Below, one piece after another: positions 43,954 to 55,136 of a DNA stretch of 64,000 nucleotides; within the stretch, counting starts at the first letter, position 1; each line of letters begins with the position of its first letter. The notes under the pieces were generated by a model that was given only the letters and a program-made list of their open reading frames with translations, made no database searches and had not been told where the DNA came from. Source of the DNA: Schistocerca nitens (lineage: Eukaryota > Arthropoda > Insecta > Orthoptera > Acrididae); assembly GCF_023898315.1 (NCBI RefSeq), contig NC_064616.1:531359102-531423101 (forward strand), written 5' to 3'. The position numbers and the translations under genes are program-made.

Positions 43954-44829
43954 TCCTACAAAAGAGTCCCTCGAGAGAATGTATTGTATTTTCATAGATG
44001 AAGAATTCTGTAAATTGTGCAGACGTCCACATCATCGGTTTTTCTTTAAATTATTCTGTCGGCAAGGGATTCAGTTTCGTTAATGATCAGTTCTGTTCAC
44101 GATCTGCTCTAATTTTTGTCTTTGCAAACTCTTGAACAGTAGTTGGATATGATGCCTCCAGACTGGAAAAGGTAGGGCGTTATTGTGTGGGAAGTGTTAA
44201 AATAATCACCAAATTGAATTCTGAAGGGTGGAAAGCAAATTATCCAGAAGGTTTCTCACGCTGGCATAAAATTCGTTTCTCTTTGAACACTTCCAGTTTC
44301 TTAATGTTATGTTGAGATCGTTCCACCTCAGATGTAAACCTTCACATACAATAATGAGATTTGAAGACAAGCACCATTTGGTTCTTAGTGAGGTCGTAGT
44401 AAATGTGGTTTAACAGTCCATTCCTTTGTTCTGTGGATAATGAGTCAGTTCTGAAACTCAGTTGTGTTATGTCTGTGATGAATGCTTGTACACTATACAG
44501 ATTTTATGTTATGGATGATTTTTTAATCAAAAGAAGGGGCGATACCTGGTACCAACATATAACCTCTTCCTCTCAAATACCATCCCACCAGGAGGATATA
44601 AACATTCTTGTTCCCATTCAACAGAGAGATCACCGTTAATAATTTCTATATCTACATTCTGTAAGGCACTGTGATCAGGTTTTTAATTTTGCCGAGATAT
44701 CGGCTCTCAGTTCAAAAATCAGAAAATGTAGTCCGGCATTATTTCTCCTACCCCTGTCAGCCAACTTTTTTGCGATGAAAAGGATTAAGACTTTCTTGGC
44801 GAGCGTCAGTCAATTCATTACAGTGATGT
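43954..44829. other. no recognisable feature
   Basis: AT-rich sequence; 44403-44639 is open on plus without recognisable blocks. Confidence 0.4.
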
Positions 44830-45060
44830 GGCGCCCTCGGTCATAGAGGCTGGACTTGCTTTCTGGAGGACAGCGGTTCAGATTCTCGTCTAGCCATTGA
44901 GATTTACGATTTAAGTGGTTTCCCTAATCGCTTGAGGCAAATGACGGGACAATATCCCTGAAGAGCTCGCGGCTGATTTATTTCCCCATCCTTGTCCATC
45001 CCCATCTAGTTCCACTCGTAATGAGCTCGTTTTCGACAGCACGTTAAGCCCTCTCTTCAC
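44830..45060 (+). repeat. tRNA-headed SINE (family C), diverged copy
   Basis: A B-box-like CGGTTCAGATTCTCG is followed by GGTTTCCCTAATCGCTTGAG and GGCAAATGACGGGACAATAT, then TTTATTTCCCCATCCTTGTC. These match the family C body with many substitutions. An old copy without visible target duplication. Confidence 0.7.
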
Positions 45061-47585
45061 TTCCTTCTTTTGCTGTTTCCCTACTAAATAAAAGACATTA
45101 TTTAGTAAAAGAAGTAGGATCAAATTGAGTCGTTTTATAAAAAGCAAGATTATTAGAGATGGAAAATTCCGAAGCGTTGTTGAAGGAACTATCCTGCCTT
45201 CCTGCAGTAAAGTGACAATGCGCTCACGGGCTAAGTTTCAAAAGTGCCTTTGAGGCATGTTGACGAACAATACAATCCACATAAGCCGCAATGTCCCGTT
45301 CATGATTGGGGACACATCATGCTCTACCGCACTGCACTGAGAATGCAGGTTTTCGATTTTTTAAAACAAGATCATTAGTACGACGAAAACGTTTTGTGAA
45401 CAGTTTATATTTCAAAAGCCATAAATTATTTAACTCGCCAAAACGAATGAGAATGTTACAAAGTCATCGATAAAATTGCATAGACATAAATCACTATGGC
45501 AGCTCGGTGATTTGTACCTCTCTTAAGTCCTACATGGTTACGTCGCCCAGTGCATATTGCTATGTAAGTAGCATTTTTCGAATTGCAAGAACGAATATTG
45601 TGTCGTGAGTCGGGAAGATGTGCAAGATAATCTACGGTGTAACTTTAGTGAGAGAGCGCAGCAGCATATAGCTACCGCTTGTGATAGCAGAGAGTCTGGT
45701 GCGATCCGCCGCCAAGTATTTAGCGAGGTAGAGGTGACAGCGGAGAGCACGCAAGCAAACATAGGCCTACCAGGCGCTAAGCGGTGTCTGTGCACGAGGC
45801 GGCTCGCATAGGCGCAGTACCGTTGTGTGGTGTAAGCCGTCCGTCGTTACACTGCGCTAAGCGCTCTGTGCATTCTTTGGGAGAAGATAGAGACAGGTTC
45901 AAGTCCGCAACGGAATCCTTCATTATGCGCCAGAATATACCACGAAAAAAATGTTCTAGACACACCAAAATTGTCATAAGCTTAATCGAGTACAATCTGC
46001 GCAACGATAGCGTGTCTCGCGGAGCGACACCGAATTTCTGCTTGGCGGTGCGTGCACCTCTCTGGGTTCAGCAGAGGCAGGAGATCGCTACAGAAAAAAA
46101 GGCTTGTGAAACGGTTCGTAAGCAGCGCTGGCATAACTTAGTTACTCCAAGGCCACGCACACACTTCTCCGTCATCCCCGAATGCTGGTAACATCATCAC
46201 GAAAGCACCCTGTATGTCTTCCCGTACTTCACGAATTTATGGAACTAAAATCCAGTTTATGATTGGAACATGTTGCTGAAACTACTGTTAATGAAACAAA
46301 TAAAATTTTTGGCATCAAGGCAGGCCCAGACACACAAAAGTGTTTTCTGTAGACGCAGACCAGTCAGAAGAAGAGCAAAAAGTATGCAAACATTAGTGAA
46401 GACATTAACTCAAAAAAAAAAAGCTATTGCTATTGCTGGTAACTGCAAAAGGCGCATCTGTCCACAGATCTGACGTAATCTTTCTAGAGTAGCTGTCTTC
46501 TGGAGCTAGTTTTTTAGTTTCAAGGTCGTAAGGGAAGAATGCTCAGCGGAAGATCACAAGCAAAGTTAATATAACCGTTTTTTGCACATGGTTGTAAATA
46601 AATGTCAAAGGCTGCCAATAAACCAGTTTTCTACGTTTCCTTAGTCAAAAATATTAACGAGCTCATCAAATTAATCTCATTATTTGTTAAGTACCTCTCT
46701 ATTATTATCTGTAGCCAAGCAATAAAATCGACAGTTGAAAATATTTTCTGGGATGATACAATTCAAATGTTCGATACAGGTATGCCACCTCTAAAAGTAA
46801 CTTAAATGAAAACGCTTATAACCGTTTTGTCGATGTGATTCCCGCCTCATTTAATCGTTTCTGAGCTTACTGTTTTCTTGTTATTTGAATGTCTTGTCAA
46901 CGATCCGGTTTAGGCATCTGAACAGATCTCAGTTTTGACTATTATCGAAAAAAGGTGCGAGTGTAGCCGCATCTGAAGGAATTATATGACAGTTCACTCG
47001 GAATTATCTGGCAAAATCATGGAATACCCAAATCAGAATAGTTAAATAGAGATTTGAACCAGTCCGCCGTCATATCCTCTGCCACTTCCACATCAACATT
47101 GTTCTTGAGATGATTAAAATTAATGTCAGAAGAATTCAAGAGTCTTTCACGTTCATTATTTCATTGCGACTGATCCTTTGTGGAGACTAATTGTATTTTC
47201 TATCAATACTGGCCGAAGGATAGGAAGGATAGCTTCGGCTGCAGATGGGACACGGTCTGAGGCAAATCAACGGCACTTGTGCATGACTGGACTGAATTCC
47301 GAAGAAATTTTCTCAGCTTACAATTAGTTCCTAGCATTTCACCACACAAAACCTTTCTGTAACTGAGGACTGTTCATCTAGAAGAACAAATGAAACAAAA
47401 AAAATACAAGCATTTCACCTTTGCGCAGACTGATTGATCAAACTGGACGTCACTCAGATGACTAGAATCTAGCGTTTGAAGAACCGGGGAAAACGTCACG
47501 AATTTGGGGAATTTCATAGAGCCAACCGACACGACTCTGTGACTGTGTGTAAAAATTGGCTGACTCAGACATATGTCTGTGCATG
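45061..47585. other. no recognisable feature
   Basis: The part 45600-46180 is less AT-rich and open on plus (45605-45811, 45784-46191), but no protein blocks are recognisable. The 3' part (about 47400-47585) is probably the upstream end of the Tc1 copy that follows. Confidence 0.4.
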
Positions 47586-48840
47586 GAGGTGCCGCGTACT
47601 CGTGTGAAACAGAGTTCCCAGCATCTGACAGTTTGAAAGGGACCTCAATATGCGTCTCCAATGGTTGGCTGGTCGAACTGTGTAATATCCAGGTCTGTGG
47701 TGCGTTCGCGTGTGACGGTGTCCCAGTGATGGACTGCACGGAGAAGTGAGAGCAGGCATACTCGTAGTTAAGATCCCGGTCGACCATGTGAGACTATCAC
47801 AAGCAAGAATCGTCGTATTGTGCACCATGCACGTAGTAATGGCATGACATGTGCCTGATATCTGAGACCATATAATGGGCTCCCTGCAATATTCTGTGGC
47901 ATCCTGCAGCATTGGTCGGAGCAAATAGATTTTTATACCGTCCCATACGCAGACTACCATTAACATCACAACACAAACGGCTGCGTTTGGAGTAGTGCCT
48001 TGACCAAGAAGCATGAACTGCTGCTGAATGGCGTCTGATTGATTGCGTTCAGCGATGAATCGCGGTTCCGCACTACCCTGGATGACCATCGTCGGCCTGT
48101 AAGGGGCGACCTAGGGAGAAGTACCATTTTTCCAATATTTTGTAGAGGCACAGCTGTGTTACTGTTGGCGTCATTGTGTGTGAAGCTATCGGGTGCGAAT
48201 TCAGGTCAGGACTGATAGTGACTGAGGGAACTCTCATAGTACAACGGTACGTCACAGACACCGTGTTTCCTCATGTGTTACCTCTCATGTGACAGTATCG
48301 TTTGCCTTTTTTCCATCAGGACAACGCTCGTCCTCACATTCGACTTGTCTCTGTGAACTGTCGGCGTGATTTTGAGGTATTCTCGTGGCCAGCAAGATCT
48401 GCAGTTCTATTCCCGATAGAGCATGCGTGGGACGAGCCAGGACGTCAAATCTGTTCAAATGGTCTGAGCACCATGAGACTTAACTTCTGAGGTCATCAGT
48501 CCCCTAGAACTTAGAAATACTCAAACCTAACTAACCTAAGGACATCACACACATCCATGCCCGAGGCAGGATTCGAACCTGCGACCGTAGCGGTCGCGCG
48601 GTTCCAGACTGTAGCGCCTAGAACCGCTCGGCCACTCCGGCCGGCATCAAATCTGTCCCAGTGCATGTATAGCAAGGAGTTACAACAGTTGTGGGCCACT
48701 TCGCCACAGGAGAGAATACAACGATTTTATGACTCCTTTCACAACCAACTCATTCCTTGCGTTGAGGCCAGAGGGGGCGCTTTTTCATCAGTCAATGTAG
48801 TTCCTTACGCAAATAAAGAAAAAAAAAAGCAAAAGTAGTC
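47586..48840 (+). pseudogene. Tc1-like transposase, degenerate, interrupted by a SINE
   Basis: Starts VPRTRVKQSSQHLTV (near 47590), similar to the old copy at 61490 (PRTRMRQRYQDLTEF). A frame near 48030 gives AFSDESRF (first catalytic aspartate). The open piece 48302-48490 gives FHQDNARPHIRLV (D2, codon 48320-48322) and PIEHAWDE (E, codon 48419-48421). The C-terminal QERIQRFYDSFHNQLIPCVE, then ARGGAF, follows the SINE at 48700-48790. D2 and E are 32 residues apart, not 34. Several frameshifts upstream make it inactive. Confidence 0.85.
48455..48646 (-). repeat. tRNA-headed SINE (family B) with 10-bp target duplication
   Basis: Full-length minus-strand copy. TCAAATCTGT flanks it at 48445-48454 and 48647-48656. 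It splits the Tc1 transposase shortly after the catalytic glutamate. Confidence 0.95.
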
Positions 48841-48849
48841 GAGAGTCTT

Positions 48850-48984
48850 TCACAGAGAGCATGGAGCGGTGGTTTAGGTAGTGCAATCGTATTCAGGAAG
48901 AGCGATACTCTGATGCCAATCCGGCCTTTCGAATTTAAATTTCCTTGGTTTCCCTAATTTTTTTTTTTTTTTTTTTTGAATATA
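48850..48984 (+). repeat. SINE family C, left part (split by a mariner element)
   Basis: Diverged head (GGAGCGGTGGTTTAGG, CCAATCCGGCC) and TTTCCTTGGTTTCCCTAA, then a run of T's. The remainder continues after the mariner insertion at 49716-49850. Confidence 0.6.
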
Positions 48985-49713
48985 CGAGGGCGGTTCAGAA
49001 AGTAACCTCCGATTGGTCACAGTGCGGGTTGTGGGGGGAGTAGCGACGCCATCTGTGCGTTCACGCACTCAACAGGTCAGTCGGCATCAGGCCGTGGTCG
49101 AGTGAACGTCGTACCTGCGCTAGCTTAGATTTGTGGCAGTTTGAAATGTGTGCTGCAATAAAAAACCCCGCCAAATGTGAAGTGCGTGCTGTCATAAGGT
49201 TTTTTACAGCCAAAGGATATTCTGCAGCAGCTATTCATCGTGAGCTTTGTGCCGTGTACGGACCAAGAGTTATGAGTGAAGGAGTTGTCCGTGAATGGGT
49301 ACGTTTATTTAAAAGTGGACGAGAAAACGTTCATGATGAAGAGAGGAGTGGTAGACCATCATTGGTGACTGACGAACTCGTTCAGACAGTTGATGCAAAA
49401 GTTCGTGAAAATCGACGTTTCTCACTGTCGGAGTTGTCTACTGGTTTTCCACAGATTTCTAAGACAGCGGTTTGATGACGACGAAGAGCTCAAAGATGCG
49501 GTCACAGGCTGGCTCCAGGCACAAGCGGGTGATTTTTATGCAGAAGGAATTTCAAAGCTCGTGAAGAGATACGATAAGTGCCTCAATCGCTATGGAGACT
49601 ATGTAGAAAAATAGTGCAAAGATGTAGTTGTAAGATGTATATATTAAAATATTTTTATTTAACTTGGTGTATTTTTTTAAATCAACCGGAGGTTACTTTC
49701 TGAACGGCCCTCG
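48985..49713 (+). mobile_element. internally deleted mariner element, 729 bp, with TA duplications
   Basis: Inverted ends CGAGGGCGGTTCAGAAAGTA and its partner CGAGGGCCGTTCAGAAAGTA (both continue ACCTCCG) match at 26 of 27 positions. TA flanks it at 48983-48984 and 49714-49715. The interior holds the first third and last sixth of a mariner transposase, joined at about 49472. The ends are in good condition, so it could in principle be moved by a full-length relative. That is typical of an early MITE stage. Confidence 0.95.
49146..49613 (+). pseudogene. mariner transposase with the catalytic core deleted
   Basis: ATG at 49146 opens MCAAIKNPAKCEVRAVIRFF, then AIHRELCAVYG and HDEERSGRPS (paired helix-turn-helix), through LSELSTGFPQISKTAV. 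There the sequence jumps, with a frame change, to RFDDDEELKDAVTGWLQAQA and ends KCLNRYGDYVEK at 49613. In mariner proteins the blocks TGDETW, HDNARPH and YSPDLAPSD lie between; all are absent. The remaining N-terminal part is undamaged and could encode an end-binding peptide of about 110 residues. Confidence 0.9.
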
Positions 49714-49715
49714 TA

Positions 49716-49850
49716 GATCAGGGCGAATCTTTTGAAAAAGCCACAGCCGGTTTCCTTTCTCATTCTTGTCCAATCCTGGACTGTGCTTTCATCTCGAATA
49801 GCTTCGTCGCTAACGATACATTAAACCCCGACCTGCCTTCATTCTTCGTC
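49716..49850 (+). repeat. SINE family C, right part
   Basis: CTTTTGAAAAAGCCACAGCC, then GGTTTCCTTTCTCATTC and TTCGTCGCTAACGATAC, matching the 3' half of family C (TTTGAAAGG-CACGGCCGACTTCC and the ACGTTAAA end) with substitutions. Continuation of 48850-48984. Confidence 0.6.
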
Positions 49851-49854
49851 GGCT

Positions 49855-49995
49855 TTCCCAGTAATTTTTCCTGTCGGAGAAAGAGATGATAATCAGTGGT
49901 ATACAGATCAGGGAGGTATGGCAGGGGAAGACATGCTTTGTACTGCAGTATCGCTGAGTGCACGTGGCAGCTTTCTGTGCGCCTTATACTAGGGA
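49855..49995 (-). pseudogene. possible mariner C-terminal remnant
   Basis: The frame reads LPYLPDLYTTDYHLFLRQEK, which fits the PPYSPDLAPSDYHLF block that carries the third catalytic aspartate in mariner proteins. Upstream and downstream blocks are not visible. Confidence 0.45.
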
Positions 49996-50484
49996 AATTC
50001 GTTAAGCTTGCGCTCTCACTTTTTGTCTGACAGAGCACTGTGACTTACCGGCTGCATAAGCAAGCTTATTTAGAGCATCCGTTTCGTCGACCATCGCGAA
50101 TGAGTACCTAATACGAGATAATTTGGATCTGACACTTCTTCCACGGGTCTCGTTAGTGGTGTTACGAGCCGGCGTCACTGACGACCAGATGCTAATTCGC
50201 GGATGCTACGACCGTGCTTAGCTCCTCTGTCGTAGTCGTCGGCGCAACGAGTGTGTCTGCCCGCTAACTTAAAATTCAGTTACAATTTCACCCGTAAGGA
50301 CCTCATACAAACTTAAAAATTTTGGTGTTAGCTAGATATTTTCTATCTGTAGAGTCACTTGCAAAAACGACAGCAGCGAACGTGCGAGGGAAACCATACG
50401 AAGAACGTTCGAAAGTTTTCTCCCTGACTTAGAGAACACGAGATATACGCTGTCTCTTTTCACTGAGCCCATCCCCTTCTAACA
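49996..50484. other. no recognisable feature
   Basis: Ordinary sequence, slightly less AT-rich than elsewhere; no blocks recognised. Confidence 0.4.
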
Positions 50485-50850
50485 AAGGAAACTCCCCATC
50501 GAAGCCTCCTCAGATGTAGTCGTAAAATGGCCCAAAATCTGGACACAGATCAAGCGTGAAAACGGTAAGAAGGCGTACTGAAATGTCAAAAACGAAGCAA
50601 TTAGAGACAGTGAACGGTCCACGCTCAAGATCTTGCAACATCGAACGAATTTGAATAGCCGCGGCGTCGTGGTTATGTGGTCACGGCGTTGAATTGCGAG
50701 GAGGGAGATCCGTATTCAAATCTCCCTCGTGCCCATATATGCATATATCCACAAAATGATGAACTTTCCGTCCGGTTATTGACGTGTCTGTTCGCTGTAA
50801 TCAGATGTGTGTCTTTGTTGTGGAGTAATGTCCATTTGCAAGACCGAAAT
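50485..50850 (+). repeat. tRNA-like repeat (family H), plus copy of an inverted pair
   Basis: It begins ACAAAGGAAACTCCCCATCG. A tRNA-like block near 50660-50735 includes GCGTCGTGGTTATGTGGTCA (A-box-like) and TATTCAAATCTCCC (B-box-like). It continues TTATTGACGTGTCTGTTC. The whole arm is repeated in inverted orientation at 51065-51445. It could be a tRNA-derived SINE or the arm of a fold-back element. Confidence 0.75.
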
Positions 50851-51064
50851 GAAAGAAAGGAACATCCAGACGTACGTATTTCCTATTTGTTCTATACAAG
50901 TACTACGCGTTACATCTCTTGCGTTACGTTTTGGAAGTTTTGACTCCTGAATTCCTTTGTTGTTTATTTGTTGTTTTCATTTTTGTGAGAGGTCTATGCG
51001 GCGTCTCGCCCACTCTCACTGTTCATCACACTTACTTGCGGCGGTAATATATGCTTACCGAATG

Positions 51065-51445
51065 ACTCATATTCTATAACCAACGCATAGTTTCTAAATT
51101 GCCAAGGCTATAGAAGGAGAACAGACACGTGAATGATCGGACAAAAGGTTCATAATTTTGTGGGAAAAAAAGTATTGGCATGACCAAGATTTGAACACAA
51201 ATCTCCCGCGTTCCACTCCAACACCGTGACCACATCACTACAACGCCGCAGCTATTAGAATTCGCTTGATGGCGCACATCTTGAGCTTCGATCGTTGACT
51301 GTTTCTATTTTGCTTCCTTTTACACAGTTAAGTACACCTTCTTAATGTTTTCATGCTTGATCGGTCTTCAGCTTTTGACGGGATATCCACTCGGCCATTT
51401 TACCGCTACTGATGAAGGTGTGATGGGGAGTTTTCCTTGTAAGTT
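51065..51445 (-). repeat. tRNA-like repeat (family H), minus copy of an inverted pair
   Basis: Read on minus from 51445 it starts ACAAGGAAAACTCCCCATCA and has CTGCGGCGTTGTAGTGATGT, GTTCAAATCTTGG and CATTCACGTGTCTGTTC at the corresponding places. Similarity to the plus copy runs over about 350 bases with many substitutions and small gaps. About 215 bases lie between the arms. Confidence 0.75.
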
Positions 51446-51555
51446 AATGCTTTTAATTCGTTCCAAATTTTACATATCCTCAGTAAAATAAGATTTGTTG
51501 AACTGCGCAGTTTCAACCTCAGGATTTGATATGAATCTTCTTCCAGATACACCAA

Positions 51556-52632
51556 CTGATGGAAAGTATCGGTACACCTGTTAGTGGACATTAATATCGA
51601 GTGTGTCGACCTTTGGTCGTTATGACATCTTAAACTGTGCCAGGGACGCTGTCAATAATGTGTCTGAACGTTTGTGGAGGAATGGCAGCCGAAACCAGGG
51701 AAAATACTGATGCTGGACGCTGGAGTCTGGAGCAAAGACGACGTTTTAAGTCGTCCCAAAAGTGTTCCGTTGGGTTCAGATCGGGAGCCTGGGCATCCCA
51801 GCCAATTTCAGGAATGTTACTCTCTGCGAACTATTGCCCCACATGTGCTGCTTTATGACAGGGTGCATGGTCATGCTGGTACTGTTCCCCTACTGTACGA
51901 AATACACAGTGCAATAAAAAGTGCTCATATCTTTCCGCGTTTAGCTTTTCTTAAGCACAATCGGGGTCACACCCTGGTGGAAAATACCCTCATACTGTAA
52001 CATCGCCTCCTCCCTACTTCACTGGCGGCGCGTCACATGACGGCGGGTAACGTTCTCTAGGCATTCGCCAATTTCAGATCATTCCGTCAGATTGCCACAG
52101 GGTACAGCCTGATTCAAATTTCTCGTTTCCAGTCGTCCAGTGGCGTCTTTCTGTACATCAACCCAACCGTCGCATACCAATGACTATAGAAATGTGTGGC
52201 TCGATTATTGCTCCCCCTCTTTTTTAACTCCTAACCAATCACTGTGCTAGCTACTGCTGTCAGTACTTTGGAACTCACAAGTGAGTCCTTCGGCTGATTT
52301 CATTTTTACAACCACCCTCCGCCGTGCTCGACGGTCCCTGTGCCTCAGTGCACGAAGCCCACTGGGTCTTGGTTTAGCTGTTCCTTCACGTACTCACTTC
52401 ACACTCACATAATAAACAGCCAACTTGGGCAGCTTAACAAGGCTCGTTGATGGGTGACACCCAGTGATCAGTCCATGTTCGAGGCCACAACCGATTTTGC
52501 TGTAACTGCTTCTCTACTGACAACACAGTACTCCGCGCCTCCTTTTACACTCGCGGGTCCATCTCTCGCGACTTTTAGTGGTCAGTTCTACAGGAAATAG
52601 GGGTGTCCGGATACTTTTGATCGGATAGTATA
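51556..52632 (-). mobile_element. Tc1-like (DD34E) transposon, degenerate
   Basis: The ends GATGGAAAGTATCGGTACAC (left) and GATCAAAAGTATCCGGACAC (right, read inward) are inverted partners, a signature of a widespread Tc1 family. On minus, 51900-51610 reads YQHDHAPCHKAAHV, NIPEIGWDAQAPDLNPTEHF and WDDLKRRL, then HIIDSVPGTV. D2 to E spacing is 34 residues, the classical value. The N-terminal half is decayed beyond clear reading. Confidence 0.8.
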
Positions 52633-53397
52633 TGTCTTCTGATTACCTTTGAAAAAAGCAATTTTCAGATTTGTGGGAGCTCTTCGTAACGAACATTACA
52701 CACTTGTGCAGCAGATGTGCCTGAGGGTGTGTAATCCTTTGCGAGAGTATTTCCTAAATTGCAAGGTGTGGATGTTGAACTGAAATAGTGTGCTTCATTT
52801 TGTTCAGCACTAAGCCTAATATTCTCCGTCGATGTTTCTGCACTGTGAGGACCACGCCATGAGAATCCGACCAATCGCAAATTATTTCTTCAGTGTTCTT
52901 CCAACTTTTGCACAGTTCTTTTGCCTCTGTGTAGTGGTGTATCCACGTTGCAGCTACTACTATGAGCATCGGAGAAACTCCATGAAATTCCGTTCAAATA
53001 ATTATACACGTTTTTGAACAGTATTCATGTTAATGCGTTTTTGATCGATGGTTAACACACGAGCAGAAGGATATCTCATACAACCTTTAGAATGCGGTGG
53101 ATCGATATGTATTAACATGGTCATCAAAATACGAAGAGTAACCAGCACTCCAGCCGCGACAGCACCACACAGAACTGCGCTGACTGCTACCGGTACCAAG
53201 CAGCGCTGCTGGAGTACTCGCTATTCTCTGTGTTTTGCTGTTCCTATTAATACATATTGACAAGACGAACATCGCACTAGACTAAATTGGGACCGTTCTA
53301 TCGAATGACACGTAAAATTCTGCTGTGGAAACCATTTTGTTTGAAACAAATGGAAGCTTTCCGTCGACACTGGTCGTCGCATAAAAGATGTGATTAG
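52633..53397. other. no recognisable feature
   Basis: Short open stretches on both strands with no recognisable blocks. Confidence 0.4.
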
Positions 53398-53593
53398 CAC
53401 CATTTGTTTGGGCTGATTCCATCTACACATTGCAAAAATGAAATTGCAAATATCTTCCGAAACGCCGGAGACGATGCACCTGACGGCACTTCAGAGGGAC
53501 ACAGTGACATAGACCAAGAGCCCTTTTTATTAATAGAATTAGATGAAATAATACCTGGACAGCTACGAAGCAATATCGACAGAAGAAGCAAAG
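53398..53593 (+). other. open stretch ending at a strong splice donor; possible orphan exon
   Basis: After a stop ending at 53397 the frame stays open and reads an acidic segment (NIFRNAGDDAPDGTSEGHSD, then IDQEPFLLIELDEII). It ends AGCAAAG|GTAAGT, a perfect donor. The putative acceptor GATTAG lacks a good pyrimidine tract. It could be an exon of a host gene or of a retroelement, or chance. Not recognised. Confidence 0.25.
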
Positions 53594-54059
53594 GTAAGTA
53601 GCCTGGGGTAATAATGATTCCCAGTATGAAGAGAACAGGGTTGAGATCTGACCATCAACCAGCGAATTAGTACGTTTACTGCCTCTAAATTGGTTTCTTA
53701 TTTTGTGTGTTGCATCGAAGCTCGGCGACCCTCATGTTACTATTCGAGAGGAATAGGCTATGTGCTGTCATCGCATTTCACCCTCTCCCTTCTCCTGTCA
53801 TCACACAACACAAACACGATATCACGCTATAGACACTGGGACCCACAAGAAATACGGGCCCCGCAACGAACTTGTGACATCACACTATTCGGCTTGTCCG
53901 CCACACTTAGCGAATCCTCGCCTCCGTTCAGAGCCAATGGGAGATCAGTACGGAATTGAAAAGTTACCCACTAAAGGTCCTAATTTCATCATGTGCTATC
54001 GAGAACTTGTACGCATTTAAACGCGCAGTCGAGAATTGCTGAACTCGGCTGAAATACAC
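53594..54059. other. no recognisable feature
   Basis: Open on plus at 53690-54020 in two frames, without recognisable blocks. Confidence 0.4.
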
Positions 54060-54773
54060 CGACGGAAAAAAAAATCGCAGCACCAAGAAGGAATTGTGCG
54101 ACATAAACGAAAGTTGGTAGACGTGTTTCTACATCTGAAAGATGATGTCTATTTAAATTTCACGCCAGCTGCATAAGAGTGCCGTTGGTAGCGCCACTGT
54201 GAGGATGCAAATCACGTTTGCTTTAAAAACACGCTGTAACAATCGTGAGCGTTCGTTCCCTTTGAGGTTGGACGTGGTGAGGGTGAGTTGATGTTAGTCA
54301 AGAATGCCTTTAAGGCGACAGAGACACCATTATCAACACCTCACTGAGTTTTAACGAGGTCCTGTAATGGAGCTACGTGAAGATGGATGTTCCTTCTGCG
54401 ATCTTGCAGGAAGACTTGGCAGAAATTTAGCCACTGCACATGATTGCAGGCAGCGGTGGTCACAAGAACGTACGCACGCAAGAAGACGAGGCTTTGGACG
54501 GCCACGTAGGGCTATTGAGTGGGAAGACCATCGTGTTCGGCGTATAGCTCTGGCGCATCGTAACTTCATCTGCACCAGCAATTTGAACTGCACTTGGCAC
54601 TACAGTGACACAAGGAACTGTTCCAAATGGGTTACTTCAAGGATAGCTCCGAGCTAGACACCCTGTAGCGTGCATTCCACTGACCACAAACCACCGCATT
54701 CTTTACTCAGCGGTGTCAAGCGAGAGCTCATTGGACGGCAGGGTGGAAGTCTGTCGTGTTTTCTGATGAAAAG

Positions 54774-55136
54774 CCGGCCGTTTTGACCGAGCGGTTGTAG
54801 GCGCATCAGTCTGGAGCCGCGCTACCGCTACGGTCGCAGTTTCGAATCCTGCCTCGGGCTTGGATGTGTGGTGGTGGTGGTTAGTGTTTAACGTCCCGTC
54901 GACAACGAGGTCATTAGAGACGGAGCGCAAGCTCGGGTTAGGGAAGGATTGGGAAGGAAATCGGCCGTGCCCTTTCAAAGGAACCATCCCGGCATTTGCC
55001 TGAAACGATTTAGGGAAATCACAGGCTTGGATGTGTGTGATGTCCTTAGGTTAGTTAGGTTTAAGTAGTTCTAGGTCTAGGGGACTGATAACCTCCGATG
55101 TTAAGTCCCATAGTGCTCAGAGCCATTTGAACCATT
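54774..55136 (+). repeat. tRNA-headed SINE (family B), itself interrupted, with target duplication
   Basis: The head (GACCGAGCGGTTGTAGGCGC, B box TTTCGAATCCTG) and 3' part (GATGTCCTTAGGTTAG to CCATTTTTT) are separated by a family C fragment at 54871-55023. TTTTCTGATGAAAAG (54759-54773) and TTTTCTGATGAAAG (55137-55150) are the target duplication. The duplicated site is the SDE codon block of the Tc1 transposase. Confidence 0.95.
54871..55023 (-). repeat. SINE family C, 5'-truncated, nested in a family B SINE
   Basis: It reads GGGAAGGATTGGGAAGGAAA and CCTTTCAAAGGAACCATCCC, the body of family C on minus. GGCTTGGATGTGTG flanks it at 54857-54870 and 55024-55037, a 14-bp exact target duplication. 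This gives a clear relative order of insertion. Confidence 0.95.

Noticed and set aside
45784-46191. A 135-codon open frame on plus
   Set aside because: No recognisable blocks. Basic composition alone is not evidence of a gene.
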